Of a DNA stretch of 64,000 nt, positions 12,701-23,118 are shown one piece after another. Within the stretch, counting starts at the first letter, position 1. The number at the start of each line of letters is the position of its first letter. A program made the translations under genes and the position numbers. Location of the stretch: assembly GCA_030704615.1 (NCBI GenBank), contig CM060731.1, positions 52,390,001 through 52,454,000 of the forward strand, in the 5' to 3' direction. The notes under the pieces were generated by a model. That model was given only the letters and a program-made list of their open reading frames with translations, was not told the origin of the DNA and did not search any database. The DNA is from Takakia lepidozioides (lineage: Eukaryota > Streptophyta > Takakiopsida > Takakiales > Takakiaceae).

Positions 12701-14010
12701 CAAAAGAAACAACAGGCTTATATAGCCAGTTAGCCATAATTCAAGAAGTATGAAAGATGGACCATCAAAACTTAAACAAGTACAGATACAGATTTTGTGG
12801 TTGGTTCTTCTTTCATCCCACAATGATATTGGTATAACACTAAATATGCAACCAGTACAGACTAGGGAAAGACAAATGACACTGTTATGGTCTGATGAAA
12901 TTGTAAAGAGCCGATTTCCATTTTACAAATGCACTCTGTAAGTGCTTCAGATCTATGGACCCATCTTGAGAATTCTGCAGTGATGCGTACTTGCCCCAGT
13001 GGCACTAAACGACTAAGAACTAGGGAAATTTGTTCCAAACAAATTTCAGTTGCAATGCTGAAGTCCAGCTTGGTACAAGAACCTAAAAATTGGTCTGGCT
13101 ACAGCTCATGTCTACTATAATCATTGCCACAGTTCCAAAATGGTCATTATTCCACATATGTCGGATGCTTGGTCTTCCTCGAAGCTGTTTCCTTGCAGGT
13201 TTGTTTAACAGGTCGTCGTAGATCCTTGGGCATTATTACACTGGTTAGCATACTCGTGTGAGATAGCATATTGACTTGACATTTCCTCAACGTAGCCGTA
13301 CTGTTCTTTGTTAGGGTTTAAGAACCAGCTTCAATGAGGAGGGGGGATAAAGCCAAGGCCTTACATTCTTAGTATCAATGCAACTGCCAAAACATGACAA
13401 CGAAAACATTCTTATGAGTTATATGATGCAAATGAAGCTCAAACGGTGCTACTATTGTACAACTTCCCCCAATCGGACATTCATGGGTCAGAAGCCACTC
13501 CTACGGGCACTTACGAGAACGGGCTTCATTTCCTTCAAGTCTGCTGCCATGGTCTGAGTGGATAGGTTGGCCAATGGGCAGCATACGCCATATCCAGTTT
13601 CCTGTGATCCAGTACGACGCTTTCTCAGGTCTGCAGAACCAAGGAAATCACCTCTATTATTATGAACACCACACCAAATTGAACAGCACAAAGCGACGTC
13701 CATTTACAAAAAAGAAAGAAAAAAAGCAGTGCTACCACCCCCTCAGCACTTGTACTTAACATGTCACTTCTGATAAAAATTGAAGAGTAGGCAATGGAAC
13801 TGTAAACCATGATTCATGTACACTGACAACTGTGCACGGGATGGACACATTGGTGCATTCTGCAGTTTCTGTTGGCAACTGCTCACGTACAAGCATTCTA
13901 GGTACAGCTTTCCTGTAGCTACTCACGCATCCACACACGAACGCAGGCCCAAGGGTAAACTGCATATGTAACTTACGAGAACTGAGAAGCCGCAAGACAG
14001 GTCGCTGCAT
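6779..14010 (-). CDS. MidA/NDUFAF7-family (DUF185) SAM-dependent methyltransferase, 14 exons
   Basis: Exons: 13977-14010, 13515-13630, 12367-12478, 11972-12054, 11768-11833, 11552-11649, 11124-11242, 10552-10592, 9576-9669, 8868-9034, 8501-8617, 8015-8059, 7537-7656, 6779-6901. All introns are GT-AG, phases join without a stop, and the result is 444 residues, close to plant family members. Landmarks: WFTPVEVFQ-PWYGYAIAEY (107-125), SAM motif YEIGGGTGTC (139-148), SVEIS (171-175), LDNLPHD (225-231), SWIPTGC (303-309), DIFFPTDF (368-375) and the C-terminal NPLLEDY-NTKFYISLP. Family knowledge: NDUFAF7 is a mitochondrial arginine methyltransferase assisting complex I assembly; this sequence is nearest the plant MidA paralogue group, whose substrate I do not know. 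The MQRPVLRLLSS start looks like a mitochondrial presequence. The exon 9 donor is uncertain (9576 keeps phase; 9581 with an extra small exon is possible). It is the only apparently intact host gene here. Confidence 0.9.
7118..7372 (+). other. Exon-like open segment antisense within the last intron
   Basis: On + a stop-free frame runs from an AG acceptor-like site (TTCTTTATAG) at 7119 through LLRPSFWANHTQQIDACVKG, past a perfect donor GGAG/GTAAGT near 7260, to a stop near 7372. It lies in intron 13 and the start of exon 13 territory of the reverse-strand gene. I do not recognise the protein. It could be a retroelement fragment or an old exon; nothing else of a + strand gene was found nearby. 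Confidence 0.3.
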
Positions 14011-14660
14011 GGTCGATCCAAGTGATTTCCCAGAATGTTGATAAATTAGGCAGATGGCAGGCTAGACCAATGTACAGTCATTGATCCTTTCACCTCCACT
14101 GCGTATGACACATCTGCCACAGAGATCCATCCCGGCTTGCACGACTGATGCTTAACCCCTGAAGGCCTTAGCGACATCGATGCGTGTTTTCTATCAACCC
14201 GCGAAATCTTACTGGATTCGATCCAATTGACGTTAAAAGCGGATTCTGCCACTTTTTCGGCCTAATTCTCAGGCCGAATCGGCCACCCGGGGCAGAATCG
14301 GCAGGGATGGACGCAGAGAGGACGGCAGATCTACCACTGAGGCCCATGTCACATCCTCTCGGGGCTCTGAATCTGGGCAATCGATATGGGATAATCGAAC
14401 CTCAATCATATTGCGCCACGTTACGGCGAGAATCCGCCACACCTGCTTTTAACGCCAGTGAACGGGCCGCGTTGGCCGACTCTGCCCGGTGCGCGGCCAT
14501 AGGGCTCACCCTGACGGGCTCGCCCAAAGGCCGCTTACAGGGCAGAATCGGCCAAACACGGCCCGTTCTCTAGTACATAACGTAAACAGCTCAAATGTAG
14601 CTCCCGACTAGGGCTTTACAATCCTACCTGCCCGAGGCTTATTGATGCAGATGGCAGAAA
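14011..14660. promoter_or_regulatory. GC-rich upstream region of the MidA-family gene
   Basis: The 600 bp before the ATG at 14010 are much richer in CpG than the surroundings. The motif CAGAATCGGC and its complement recur (about 14235-14300, 14535-14560). A 129-codon ORF on + (14184-14573) is probably a by-product of this composition. I infer the promoter and 5' UTR lie here; no TATA box was identified with confidence. Confidence 0.4.
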
Positions 14661-15754
14661 GCTATGGCGATTTGCGCGGCGCTAATAATCGTGTCGAGCG
14701 GTAGATCGGCTCTGGATTTGCCTTGCCCGCTGCCCGAGACGGCACAGGCTAGCGCCCTGCCGCGCGGTCATCACCATACGTCGATGATTTTTAAACTCGA
14801 AGCAAAACATGACATGTATGACATAGCCATATGTGTCATCGTGTGGGGATCAGTCTGCATGACCATGTGGCGATCGCTCTCCATGCCTATCGCCATTCTC
14901 GCCCCCTACTCCTACTGCCTTTCACGATGATTTGGAAGACCTGCCCTATCGCTGCTCCACCTGCACAAACAGGTCCCTTTTTCTAAGTATCTCTCTCTCC
15001 TTCTCTCTCTTTCTAGAGATGGAAGTGAAATGCTCAAAGTCAGGGCTCCACGAGAGCCTCTGCAATATTTGAGGTCGTTGATGACCTCAATTGGAAGGGC
15101 TCTCAGGTACATGTTTATTCATGTGGAGGAACTCGATTCTGAACCCAGATGCATACAAAGACTTTGTACCTAGCGCCCCCTTTGGGGTTTCTGTTCTTCA
15201 AATACGATTTTCCATAGATGAGGTTATAAAGATGGGTGTTTAATGTAAAGAGATTGGGCTCCATGAGAGCTTTTGAGATTGAGGTCGTTGACGACATGAG
15301 CAGAGCTAAGTTATAAGAGTTATGCCTCTCTACATTCTTGGATTCTAAGGACACGTGTAGAGCTGTGAGGGAGGGTTGCAAACGCCTTGCGAAAGCATAG
15401 TCTAAGTGTGGAGGGGGCTCTACAAATGGGTGCGGTGACGCACCCATTTGCAAGGCTCCATCTGAGGTTGGGGTTGTGGTTTTTCATTGCTTCTTTCACA
15501 TATTCAAAATACTTCGCATTGTGTATTTTTGAGTTCAAACATACAAATCTCTTACACTTCTCATGTTGTTGGTAGAGGCATGCAGAGGAGGATGATTGCT
15601 TGGATAAAGTCTTAAATGTTGCTTTGTTGGCTCTGGCCCTTCTGGGCAGAGACTTTGCATCATGTTGAAGTCAATGGAGAAAATGTGGTCAACAGAACTT
15701 ACACCGTGTCAAGAGAGTGATTGGTCTAAAAAAGCTCTTAAGTATAAACTAGTG
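14661..15754. other. No gene; short internal duplication and inverted repeat
   Basis: I see no supportable gene. A segment reading GCTCCACGAGAGCC...GAGGTCGTTGATGACCTC near 15045-15090 recurs in diverged form near 15258-15300 (GCTCCATGAGAGC...GAGGTCGTTGACGAC). Near 15426-15455 ATGGGTGCGGTGACGCACCCAT is a perfect-armed small palindrome. A CT-rich tract lies at 14985-15015. Confidence 0.45.
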
Positions 15755-16320
15755 TTGCACCGGTATAGAGGGTATTGCACAGGTATATGCACTGGTATCA
15801 AATTCAAATTTTCTCGCCTAAATTCAAATGTACCCCCTTAAATTGTGACGTCTGGGCATCGCACTTTGCGACCCCCGGGCGTGCTAATTCTGCATTGCAA
15901 AGTAGTTTTTTTTTTTTTTTGGCAAGCCGCGACGGTCGGGCGTCGCTAATCCCATTTACCGGCGGCAACGCCCGACACCTCCTGCGACGTGTTTTTTTGG
16001 TCCGGGGGTCGCAAGCCACGACGCCCTGGCGTCGCGTAGCCCGCCACCCTGCGTGCGCCACGTTTTTTTTTTTTGATTGAAAAAAAAAAAAAAAAAAAAA
16101 AAAAAACGAACCAGAGCGTCGCCAAAACCCACGCCCGGATGTGGCGGAGCCCGACTCTTGCTCCCGCTGTTTTTTTTTGCCACGCCCAATAGTCGCTTGC
16201 AGCGACGCACTGGCATCGCTTGGCGTACCACCCGGCTTACGCCACGTGTCTTTGGGTTTTAGGATGGGACTCCCAGGCAGGTTAGAAAAAAAAAAGGATG
16301 CAACGCCGCGCTGGCGTTGA
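15755..16320. mobile_element. Hairpin-rich insertion disrupting the methyltransferase retroelement
   Basis: Retroelement coding sequence stops at about 16321. The DNA below it is different: C+G-rich units such as CGACGCCCTGGCGTCG, a T12-GATTG-A26 block (16063-16106) and a C/T-rich end. It starts near 15755 with TAGTGTTGCACCGGTAT, which resembles the hAT terminus at 792 but starts with T. The matching right terminus was not found. Similar GC hairpin units occur near the CACTA ends at 28444 and 60903. Family assignment is open. Confidence 0.45.
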
Positions 16321-16466
16321 CCCAACACATATCGGCGTGATGCCTCTGACAGAGCTGGCACAGCTGTAGTGCCCGTGGCAAATCCTATTGCCCGCTCTCG
16401 CTCATCTGCATTGGGCTCCACCAATTGCTGTAGCACATTGTCCCAAATCAACCCAGGACCATTGTC
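16321..16466 (-). pseudogene. C-terminal DNMT motifs IX-X beyond an in-frame TGA
   Basis: Directly after the TGA the same frame reads DNGPGLIWDNVLQQLVEPN, then ERERAIGFATGTTAVP and RRYVLGQ. These match the ERERAMGF/RRxxLGN region of DNMT3 enzymes (motifs IX and X). After LGQ the frame enters unrelated insertion sequence. The domain therefore needs readthrough or reversion, and its last residues are lost in this copy. Confidence 0.8.
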
Positions 16467-18911
16467 TCAAAAAGCATGAGACGAGGGAAAGCTCATGAGC
16501 GTAGGCAAGGCCGCACGTGGCTGCCCCACTCGATTTACCACTGCTAGAGGTGGACGGTCATCATGTCGCACCTTCTGTGGTTGCCTCCCTTGGTCCAAAA
16601 TGCCCTCAACTGTGAGATTGGGTGGCCGTTGAATGGAATCGTATGCTCTCTTGAGCAGCTCTGGTGGTGCAAGATTGGTCCACCACAATCGAGGTCGATG
16701 CGCTCGTGATCCCACCGCTGCTGCATCCAATAGCACCGCCGATCCAATCCAAGACCGCACCTGATGCACACTGGCCATAACCCTGGCCCGAGAGTCCCTC
16801 ATAAGATAAACATTCTCCAAAATATAGGCTAGAGGTTGCACTTGCCTCGTCTGCAAGTCACGCAACACTCTTAACATCTCCCAAAACAAATGCGATCGTG
16901 CATCATGCAAGCCGTTCCCATGACCTGCGGGAGAGTGTCCTTGGCAAGGCCATCCAGCTATCACCAAGTCAATGGCACCATGCCGGTCCAAATAATCCGC
17001 CCCCAACAAGGTAATGTCTGCTGGCAAGGCCTTTTGATACCCTTGAATTGCTGAGAGAGGCAACAACTCAGGATATCGGTGTGTGAGCAAGGCGATGTGG
17101 CGCATAGAAATACGTCGAGCTATCTCATCCTTCTCCACATACAAGTACTTGCGTACTTTAATCCCAGCTTGCAACACTCCTGCAAGTCCAGTGCTCATGC
17201 CTCCAAACAGGTCTAGCAAACAAATCCCTGAGTCAGGTGGTTGCCAGGTAATGGGCACTGTATCCAAAAGAGCTAACTGAGGAGGTCCAGGTGATGTCAC
17301 TGAACTCCCCTCACTCACCAATGGATACGCCTCCTGCCATGCTTGGTGCACACACTCGCCTACTACTCGATGCAAATTCCTAACTGTACCCCACAGTGGA
17401 ATATGAACAGACACATGAGGAAGCAAATCAGCCTTGTATGCCAATTGTTTGTCCTCATCAGGTGGTGGCCTATCAGCTGCATGGCTATTGCCCTCCAAGA
17501 GCTCACCACCCCAAGCCACCACCCCTGAGAATGCAGCCAATGTGGGCATCATGTTCCTATGATCCACCGCTACATTCCCAATAAACCGCACTGGGAGCAG
17601 TGCACGCCGGCCATCCCCTGACTGCCATTCCGGCCTGTAGGATGTCGTTTCCTCCCAAAAGTCCAAAGTAAAGCCCATCGGGTATAACACAGCCCCACCA
17701 ACAAGTACATCATAAGACATCGCATCCGTAACAATGGCTTTAGCTCTCATGACAAAGCCATCTGTAGGATGATCTGGCTGCAATCGAATGAAGAGCTCAT
17801 GGCGTGTAATCCCTCGTGTCTTCTCTGAACTGCCCAAAGATGTTTGAATTTGGAAAGGGCAAGGCTCCAAATCCGCCTCTGTAAGACCCAAGCCTGCAAT
17901 TGCTGCTCTCCCCAACATCAATGGCTGTGCTCCCGAGTCCAACAAGACCCGTAGTGGCCTATACCTCCTCCCGGCCGGGCCACCCAATTGAAACACACCA
18001 TCCTGATTGTCCACCAGGACTACCCCAGGAGTCATCATATTACGTTCAATGGCTGGTCTAGCTGGCAACTCTTGCAACCTTGCAGCTGCCGCTTGCCATG
18101 GCGCAGCTGTGGTTGTCTTCACCCTTGAATCTAGGGCATCCATGCACTGCACCTGATCCGCTATCCCCGCAAATAGTGCCGATGCATCACCACTCTCACA
18201 GAGTCTAGCTGCCAGTCTAAACACTGCAGCTGGCCGTATCCCCGGCATTGCAATTGTCGTGGCAGAAAACAATGGAGCTTGGCAAATTTCCGTAGCCGCC
18301 CCCAACAATGTACTGGCTGCACCTTGCTTTGCTGCACCACCCACTGGCATTTCTTGAGCCACACCAATTCTCCCCAATGACACTCGTGGCTCTATTTCTG
18401 ACACACTTGGGCGAGCGGGTGCCATCGATGGCATAGTTGGCACTGTCTCAGCCAATGTGAAAGACTGTGGAAGCCTTGTTTGCCGACTTGCTTCCCCTCT
18501 TTGTGGATCAAAATCCACATTCGCTCCTCTTGGCTCAAGAGCACGCGTTGCTGCTCGAGTGACAGCAGCTGCAGAGTCCATATACAATGGTCCTGCAAGT
18601 GCGGCTCCACACATGAAGCATATACCAATCTGGTCTTCCCTAGGCATAGGAGGTTGTGCAGGTGGGGCTTGAACCTCAGGCCTTGGAGCTAGCGCAACAT
18701 GAGTAGTGGCCATGGTAGCAAGACGTTGTTCTAGCTGGGCAAGCCTATCTACCATGCATTGGTCAGGACCTTGACCGTGACCTTGTGCTCCTTGGTTTTG
18801 GTTACGACCTCCACCACGACCTCTACCTCCTCTACCTCTCTGGACTACATTGCCTCGTCCTCGGCCACCATTGTTCCCTTGGAATTGGCCTGGCCGTAGC
18901 TCAGGATGCAA
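16467..18911 (-). CDS. Gag tail - retropepsin - DNMT3-like cytosine-5 methyltransferase polyprotein
   Basis: An 814-residue frame. Residues 1-50 are RGG-rich; just upstream in the same frame is a CCHC knuckle, CGHCGKYGHEEAHC. Residues 320-415 are a retropepsin (LLDSGAQ at 323-329, later DVLVGGAVLYPMGF). Residues 562-747 carry C5-methyltransferase motifs in DNMT3 order: motif I LDLFGGMSTGLAG (565-577), motif IV GWPCQG with catalytic Cys656, motif VI ENV (699-701), and motif VIII RAHRPRLWWTNL (736-747), close to the RxRYFWGN type. The frame stops at TGA (16467-16469), but the same frame continues to motif IX/X-like ERERAIGF and RRYVLGQ before the insertion at 16321. Predicted role: methylating cytosine from within a retroelement. 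Catalytic residues look intact, but activity of this interrupted copy is doubtful. A fusion with host DNMT3 by assembly error is unlikely because the protease is continuous with it. Confidence 0.85.
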   Translation of the reverse strand: MHPELRPGQFQGNNGGRGRGNVVQRGRGGRGRGGGRNQNQGAQGHGQGPDQCMVDRLAQLEQRLATMATTHVALAPRPEVQAPPAQPPMPREDQIGICFMCGAALAGPLYMDSAAAVTRAATRALEPRGANVDFDPQRGEASRQTRLPQSFTLAETVPTMPSMAPARPSVSEIEPRVSLGRIGVAQEMPVGGAAKQGAASTLLGAATEICQAPLFSATTIAMPGIRPAAVFRLAARLCESGDASALFAGIADQVQCMDALDSRVKTTTAAPWQAAAARLQELPARPAIERNMMTPGVVLVDNQDGVFQLGGPAGRRYRPLRVLLDSGAQPLMLGRAAIAGLGLTEADLEPCPFQIQTSLGSSEKTRGITRHELFIRLQPDHPTDGFVMRAKAIVTDAMSYDVLVGGAVLYPMGFTLDFWEETTSYRPEWQSGDGRRALLPVRFIGNVAVDHRNMMPTLAAFSGVVAWGGELLEGNSHAADRPPPDEDKQLAYKADLLPHVSVHIPLWGTVRNLHRVVGECVHQAWQEAYPLVSEGSSVTSPGPPQLALLDTVPITWQPPDSGICLLDLFGGMSTGLAGVLQAGIKVRKYLYVEKDEIARRISMRHIALLTHRYPELLPLSAIQGYQKALPADITLLGADYLDRHGAIDLVIAGWPCQGHSPAGHGNGLHDARSHLFWEMLRVLRDLQTRQVQPLAYILENVYLMRDSRARVMASVHQVRSWIGSAVLLDAAAVGSRAHRPRLWWTNLAPPELLKRAYDSIQRPPNLTVEGILDQGRQPQKVRHDDRPPLAVVNRVGQPRAALPTLMSFPSSHAF

Positions 18912-19009
18912 GTCATAACAATGGGCCTCTTCATGCCCATACTTGCCACAATGCCCACATTGTAGTTGTGTAGGTTGTGCCTGTGCCTGTGTCTGTGCAC
19001 AACTGGGTT

Positions 19010-19600
19010 AAAGGCAGGCACAGGTGTTGGTGCTGCAGCAGGAGCTTGGGTGGACTTCCCAGCTCCTGTTCCAGTTGATGTCCCACTGCTGCTTGCAGAA
19101 GCTGCCGGTGTAGCTACCGGTGTCACCACTGCCCTTGTGCCTCTGGTGACGGAGACATAGTCAGGTGACCAATACACCCGCCATTCCTCAATCTCCACCT
19201 CATGTCCCCGCCTAAACGCATGGTAGTCATCCATGGGCGGCCCCTCAAGGTGCTGAGATAGTTCCACGCCATAAAAGGCGTAAACAGTTGTGGATTGCGC
19301 ATCTGCTGCAAATCACACCAACTATCAAACTCCTATATGAAATCATCAAGCTCGATGGTGCCCACAGCTCCAGAGTACCGACATGGCCCCTTGATAGCTC
19401 CATACATTTCCTCCATCGTATCCCACAACAATGGCACGGAAATGGCTTGCACCCTCGGCGAGAATCCTCCTAACTCCGAGTCTGAACCTTCCTCAGAAGA
19501 CACTGAAGGTGAAGGTGGCCTAAACCGCACACCTCGTCTTGTATACCCACTAGTATCGCTGGTGCTCGTACCGGCACTCTCCTCACCAACTGGTGGCACC
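19010..19600 (-). pseudogene. Gag relic of the methyltransferase retroelement
   Basis: The reverse strand from 19599 encodes an acidic, Ser/Pro-rich start (RFRPPSPSVSSEEGSDSELG). It then crosses an in-frame TAG near 19335 into a Gag-like region (WCDLQQMRNPQLFTPFMAWN), and a frameshift leads to EVEIEEWRVYWSPDYVSV. A second frameshift near 19000 is needed to enter the zinc-knuckle/protease frame. The first part recurs in the second copy at 47933-48010. Gag packages element RNA; this copy cannot make an intact one. Confidence 0.65.
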
Positions 19601-19639
19601 TCCGTGATGAAAACTCACAACCACACCCTGTTGTAAACC

Positions 19640-22116
19640 TGTCTCTAATCCCCCTTTCCACAAGGTAACCGGGTAGAGAACCTGTTGCGGCTTATGGCTT
19701 AGACTACTAGGTTCGTAACATAAACCTGCACCTGCATCCACCGCAAGCACCCATATGGTCTGTTGGTCATCAACCCAGCCTCACCATAAGATAAACAATG
19801 GTGGTCTGACTGGTCATCATCCCAGCCTCACCACCAACAACATGCTCTAGGATTGGCCGGTGCCCAACCTCCTATGAAAACAAGCACCCACACAAAAGTG
19901 ACATGGCGCACAGTCAAGCATGCAGGTGTGGGGGGGATCCAAACACAAGAAAATCAAGACAGTAACTCCCCCACACCAAAAAAAACACTCCACAGTGTTG
20001 CTCTTGCAAGGACACCCCAGCCCAAACCCAGACTGACTCTTGCCTCCACCTATGGAAAGGTTTTGGCCTACATAGAGGGTGGAAAACTACGAGGAAGAGA
20101 GACTAAAGCAATTCCTAATCCCAGAATGCTCTCATCCCACTAGTCTCCCCCTATCTCTAAACGCTCTTGCTCATGACCAACAGACATAACTACCTTCCAG
20201 GGTCTCTCAAATAACTCTCCAAGAGCCCTCAAGATGTCTCTCAAACAATCTCACTAAGGCCCCCAAAGCCTGCCAAATCTTGGCCCTCAAGGACCCAAAT
20301 AGTCCTTCAACCAGTCACCAAAGACTCCTCAAGCTCGCCAAATAGGCCTCCAAGGACACCAAACAGCCCTCCAAACAGCCTTCCAAAGGCTCCAAAAACT
20401 TACCAAATATTGGCCTTCAAAGACCCCAAATGGTCCTCCACATAGCCTTCCAAAGGCTCCAAAAACTTGCCAAAACTTGGTCTTCAAGGACCGCAAATAG
20501 TCCTCCAAACAGTCATCCAAATACCTCTTCAAGAGCTCTTCAAGTGTCTTACCAAAAGCTCCTCAAAAGACCCCCCAAATTTCCTTCAAAGGCAATACTC
20601 CTCCAGATACACCCTAGATGCCATACACTTTTAATGAATACGTATGGTAGGCAAAGTCTCTCCACTTGTATCCATACACTGTTCTCAAAAGGGTATGGTG
20701 GGACAGAGGGTTCCATACATTGTTTTCAAAAGTGTATGGTGGGGCAGAGGGAGCCCATACTCAGTTTCTTGAAGAGTATGGAGACTAGGGTTTGTAGAGT
20801 ATAGTAAGAAACACCTTCTTCATGGTATCTTCCCCCCCAACATGCAATCAAGATTGCATTATCTTACTTTGCAATGCATTCATCCCAAATTGACAAGTTC
20901 CTCTTGATCTCCTTGGAACTCATAGCAAGCTAATGTGCCCAATGACAAGCGTCAAGCCTTGCTTGAATTTGAATTTTGTATGTCATCTTCCATATGCTTT
21001 CCCTTGCATGGGCTAGTCACACACACTTCCACCTCTTAACCTAGGTGTTGTCTTCATTCATCATAATATTGTGTATCCACACCTCTATTCAAGAGCTCAT
21101 CTTCTCAAACTTGAAGTCACAAGCCCAAAGAGCATGCTCCACATAAGCATCACTTGCTGATCAACCATCCACCACAAAACTTAAGCAAAAAAGGAATGAA
21201 TACATGAGCTTCACCTTCCCCTTCCTTGTCTTGTCACATGCTAATGTATGGTTGAAGTTGCTATGCATGCCGTGAGCCACAATCTCCTTTCTTCATGAAG
21301 ACCACCTCCAATGATCTCCCACATGTGCTCCAAGCTCTTCAATACTCTAGGCTTGGTTTCACATCATCATGGATAGAATTCTCACCCACATGCTTCCCTT
21401 TGGAGTCATCTTAAGCTTGTTGATGCTCTCCAAATGGTTGCTTTTGTTGTCTTCAAGCCCTAGCCTATGTAGCTCCTTGGCTTTTCTTCCACAAAATGCA
21501 CCACCTCATATACAATGAATGAACTTGCTCACTTCACCTTCTGGCTCTCCTCAAGCTTGAATTGGAAGCCACACTTGGAAAACATGCTCCACACATGCGC
21601 CACTTGCTTCACCAAGAGCAATCCAAGAACTCATAGAACTAGCAAAAGCACTCCTTTCTAGCACCACCTTTACTTGCTTGTTTGTCAACCAAATGAAACC
21701 CCACTTGGCTTCATTTCACCACGGATAGAACAACCACTTCTTAGCTTTTCTTGAGCTACTTAATGCTCCTCAAGCTACCCTTGTTGTACTCCTCCTATGG
21801 TGTTTCCAACCCAAGCATGTGCTGCTCTTTGGCTTCTCTTTCACACCATGAACAAGTACTAGAGCTTGCTCTTGAAACCCTAGTGTCTATCTTCTCCACA
21901 CACAAGACGCTTATCTTATAATGCAAGAGCACTTTTCCAAGCTCTCCACCTCTATAGAGAAAAAGTAATGCTTCTCAAACCCTAACATCCATGTTCTTCA
22001 TGCCACAAGGATTTTTCTTTGCAACACCTGCAACACCTTGCAACACAAGAGCTCTCTACCAAGCTCTCTCCAACACACAAGTGCTAAACTAACCCTTACA
22101 CTCCGCATTCACAAGC
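19640..22116 (-). repeat. LTR/leader of methyltransferase retroelement copy 1 (main part)
   Basis: On the reverse strand this shares blocks with the + strand copy. Examples are a GAGCTTGG...CTCTTGCA...GTCTTGTG...TAGGGTTTCA block (about 21880-21960 here, 32370-32450 there) and AGCCGCAACAGGTTCTC just before Gag (19680 here, 47780 there). Together with 26340-26695 it makes about 2.8 kb before Gag, a very long LTR plus leader. The exact LTR end and primer-binding site could not be placed. Confidence 0.6.
20200..20800. repeat. Tandem repeat tract in the retroelement leader
   Basis: Units built on CCTTCCAAAGGCTCCAAAAAC and CCTTCAAGGACCNCAAATAG recur; two nearly identical units start near 20383 and 20445. 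Further on, TATGGTGGGRCAGAGGG units repeat near 20695 and 20740. In the + strand copy the equivalent position holds the GGCTGTGA array at 33255-33787, so the leader appears hypervariable. Confidence 0.6.
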
Positions 22117-22122
22117 TGTAGA

Positions 22123-22189
22123 ATAAAACTAAGATCAATCCTAAAAGAGGATCAATTAGCTCTAAGGTTTGTTCGCTAGGGAAAGCACA
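22123..22189 (+). repeat. Direct repeat, copy at insertion edge
   Basis: ATAAAACTAAGATCAATCC, a short variable part, then GATCAATTAG-TCTAAGGTT-GTTCGCT-GG-GAAAGCAC. It matches 24859-24926 at most positions in the same orientation. Confidence 0.8.
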
Positions 22190-23118
22190 CAATTGAATTG
22201 CTATGTCGTGATTAGAACACTATATCTACTTCTAATTGTCTCCCAACAATAAATGTCTTAATATTCATCTCAATTAAATTCCTCTCGTATTGATCTGCAC
22301 GCTTCATCAAATAATCCTCATCTTTTTCTTTCACACAAAATTCTTCCCATTAAACTCCAACATCTCATCACATTAACATGAAGCTTACATAGTATTTCAT
22401 CAGATCTTTGTCTCATCACACTACTCATATTCTTCTTATCTCTTACTTAAGCTACTGAAAACGACAAACTAACATCTCTTGTGCTAGGGCCTCGGCACTC
22501 TCGCTCGAATGACCATGAATACATCGATTCAGCGGAACTCATAGTGTCCTACTCTAACTACCATAATTACCTAGCACTGATTCAATGGGCTAACATCTAT
22601 CCTAATAACCCCATTCCTACCAATTATCATCCCCATTATCTGAATTTACTTTCGTTCTAACATCCTACCCAATTCTATCAAATTATCGAACCCCATAGTA
22701 ATTTCACATCCAATTCTTGTTCATTTGCACTCCAATTCTAAATGCTACTCCACAAAGAATTTTCTATTATTCTACATAGCCCTACTCCTAGTTATGCAGC
22801 GCCCCCGCAAACACTATCTCTTAAGAAAAAAAAACTAAGTCATCATCTTCTTGGCATGTGGTTCCTTCACTTCATCGTCTTGACAATCACAAATTTCTCA
22901 GCCATGAACATGCCTTCTTCCTTCATCATAATGTCTCCACCATTTTCCTTAAGATTAAAAAAAAAATACTAATAATAACTTCAGAAGAAACTAATAAAGA
23001 GCCTCACTCCTATTTCAAACTATATACTCTTGTAGAATCACTCTATTTTTCTTATGAACTACATCACCTCCAAGCTTCTTCACCATTACATACATGAATA
23101 CATGACATACTCCCACAC
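22190..23118. other. No gene recognised
   Basis: C/T-rich sequence with scattered poly-A runs (22826, 22957) and no supportable coding frame. It lies downstream of the reverse-strand coiled-coil ORFs and may include their 3' untranslated DNA. Confidence 0.35.

Noticed and set aside
14184-14573. 129-residue + strand ORF as a gene
   Set aside because: It lies in GC-rich upstream DNA with repeated CAGAATCGGC motifs; no known domain and open frames are expected by composition.
16361-16375. CACTACAGCTGTG on the reverse strand as a CACTA terminus
   Set aside because: It is coding sequence of the methyltransferase (ACT ACA GCT GTG, residues TTAV) in a frame that is continuous through it.
15804-16451. 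215-residue reverse-strand ORF as a separate gene
   Set aside because: Its first part is the continuation of the DNMT frame after the TGA; the rest is poly-Phe/Lys translation of homopolymer tracts in the insertion.
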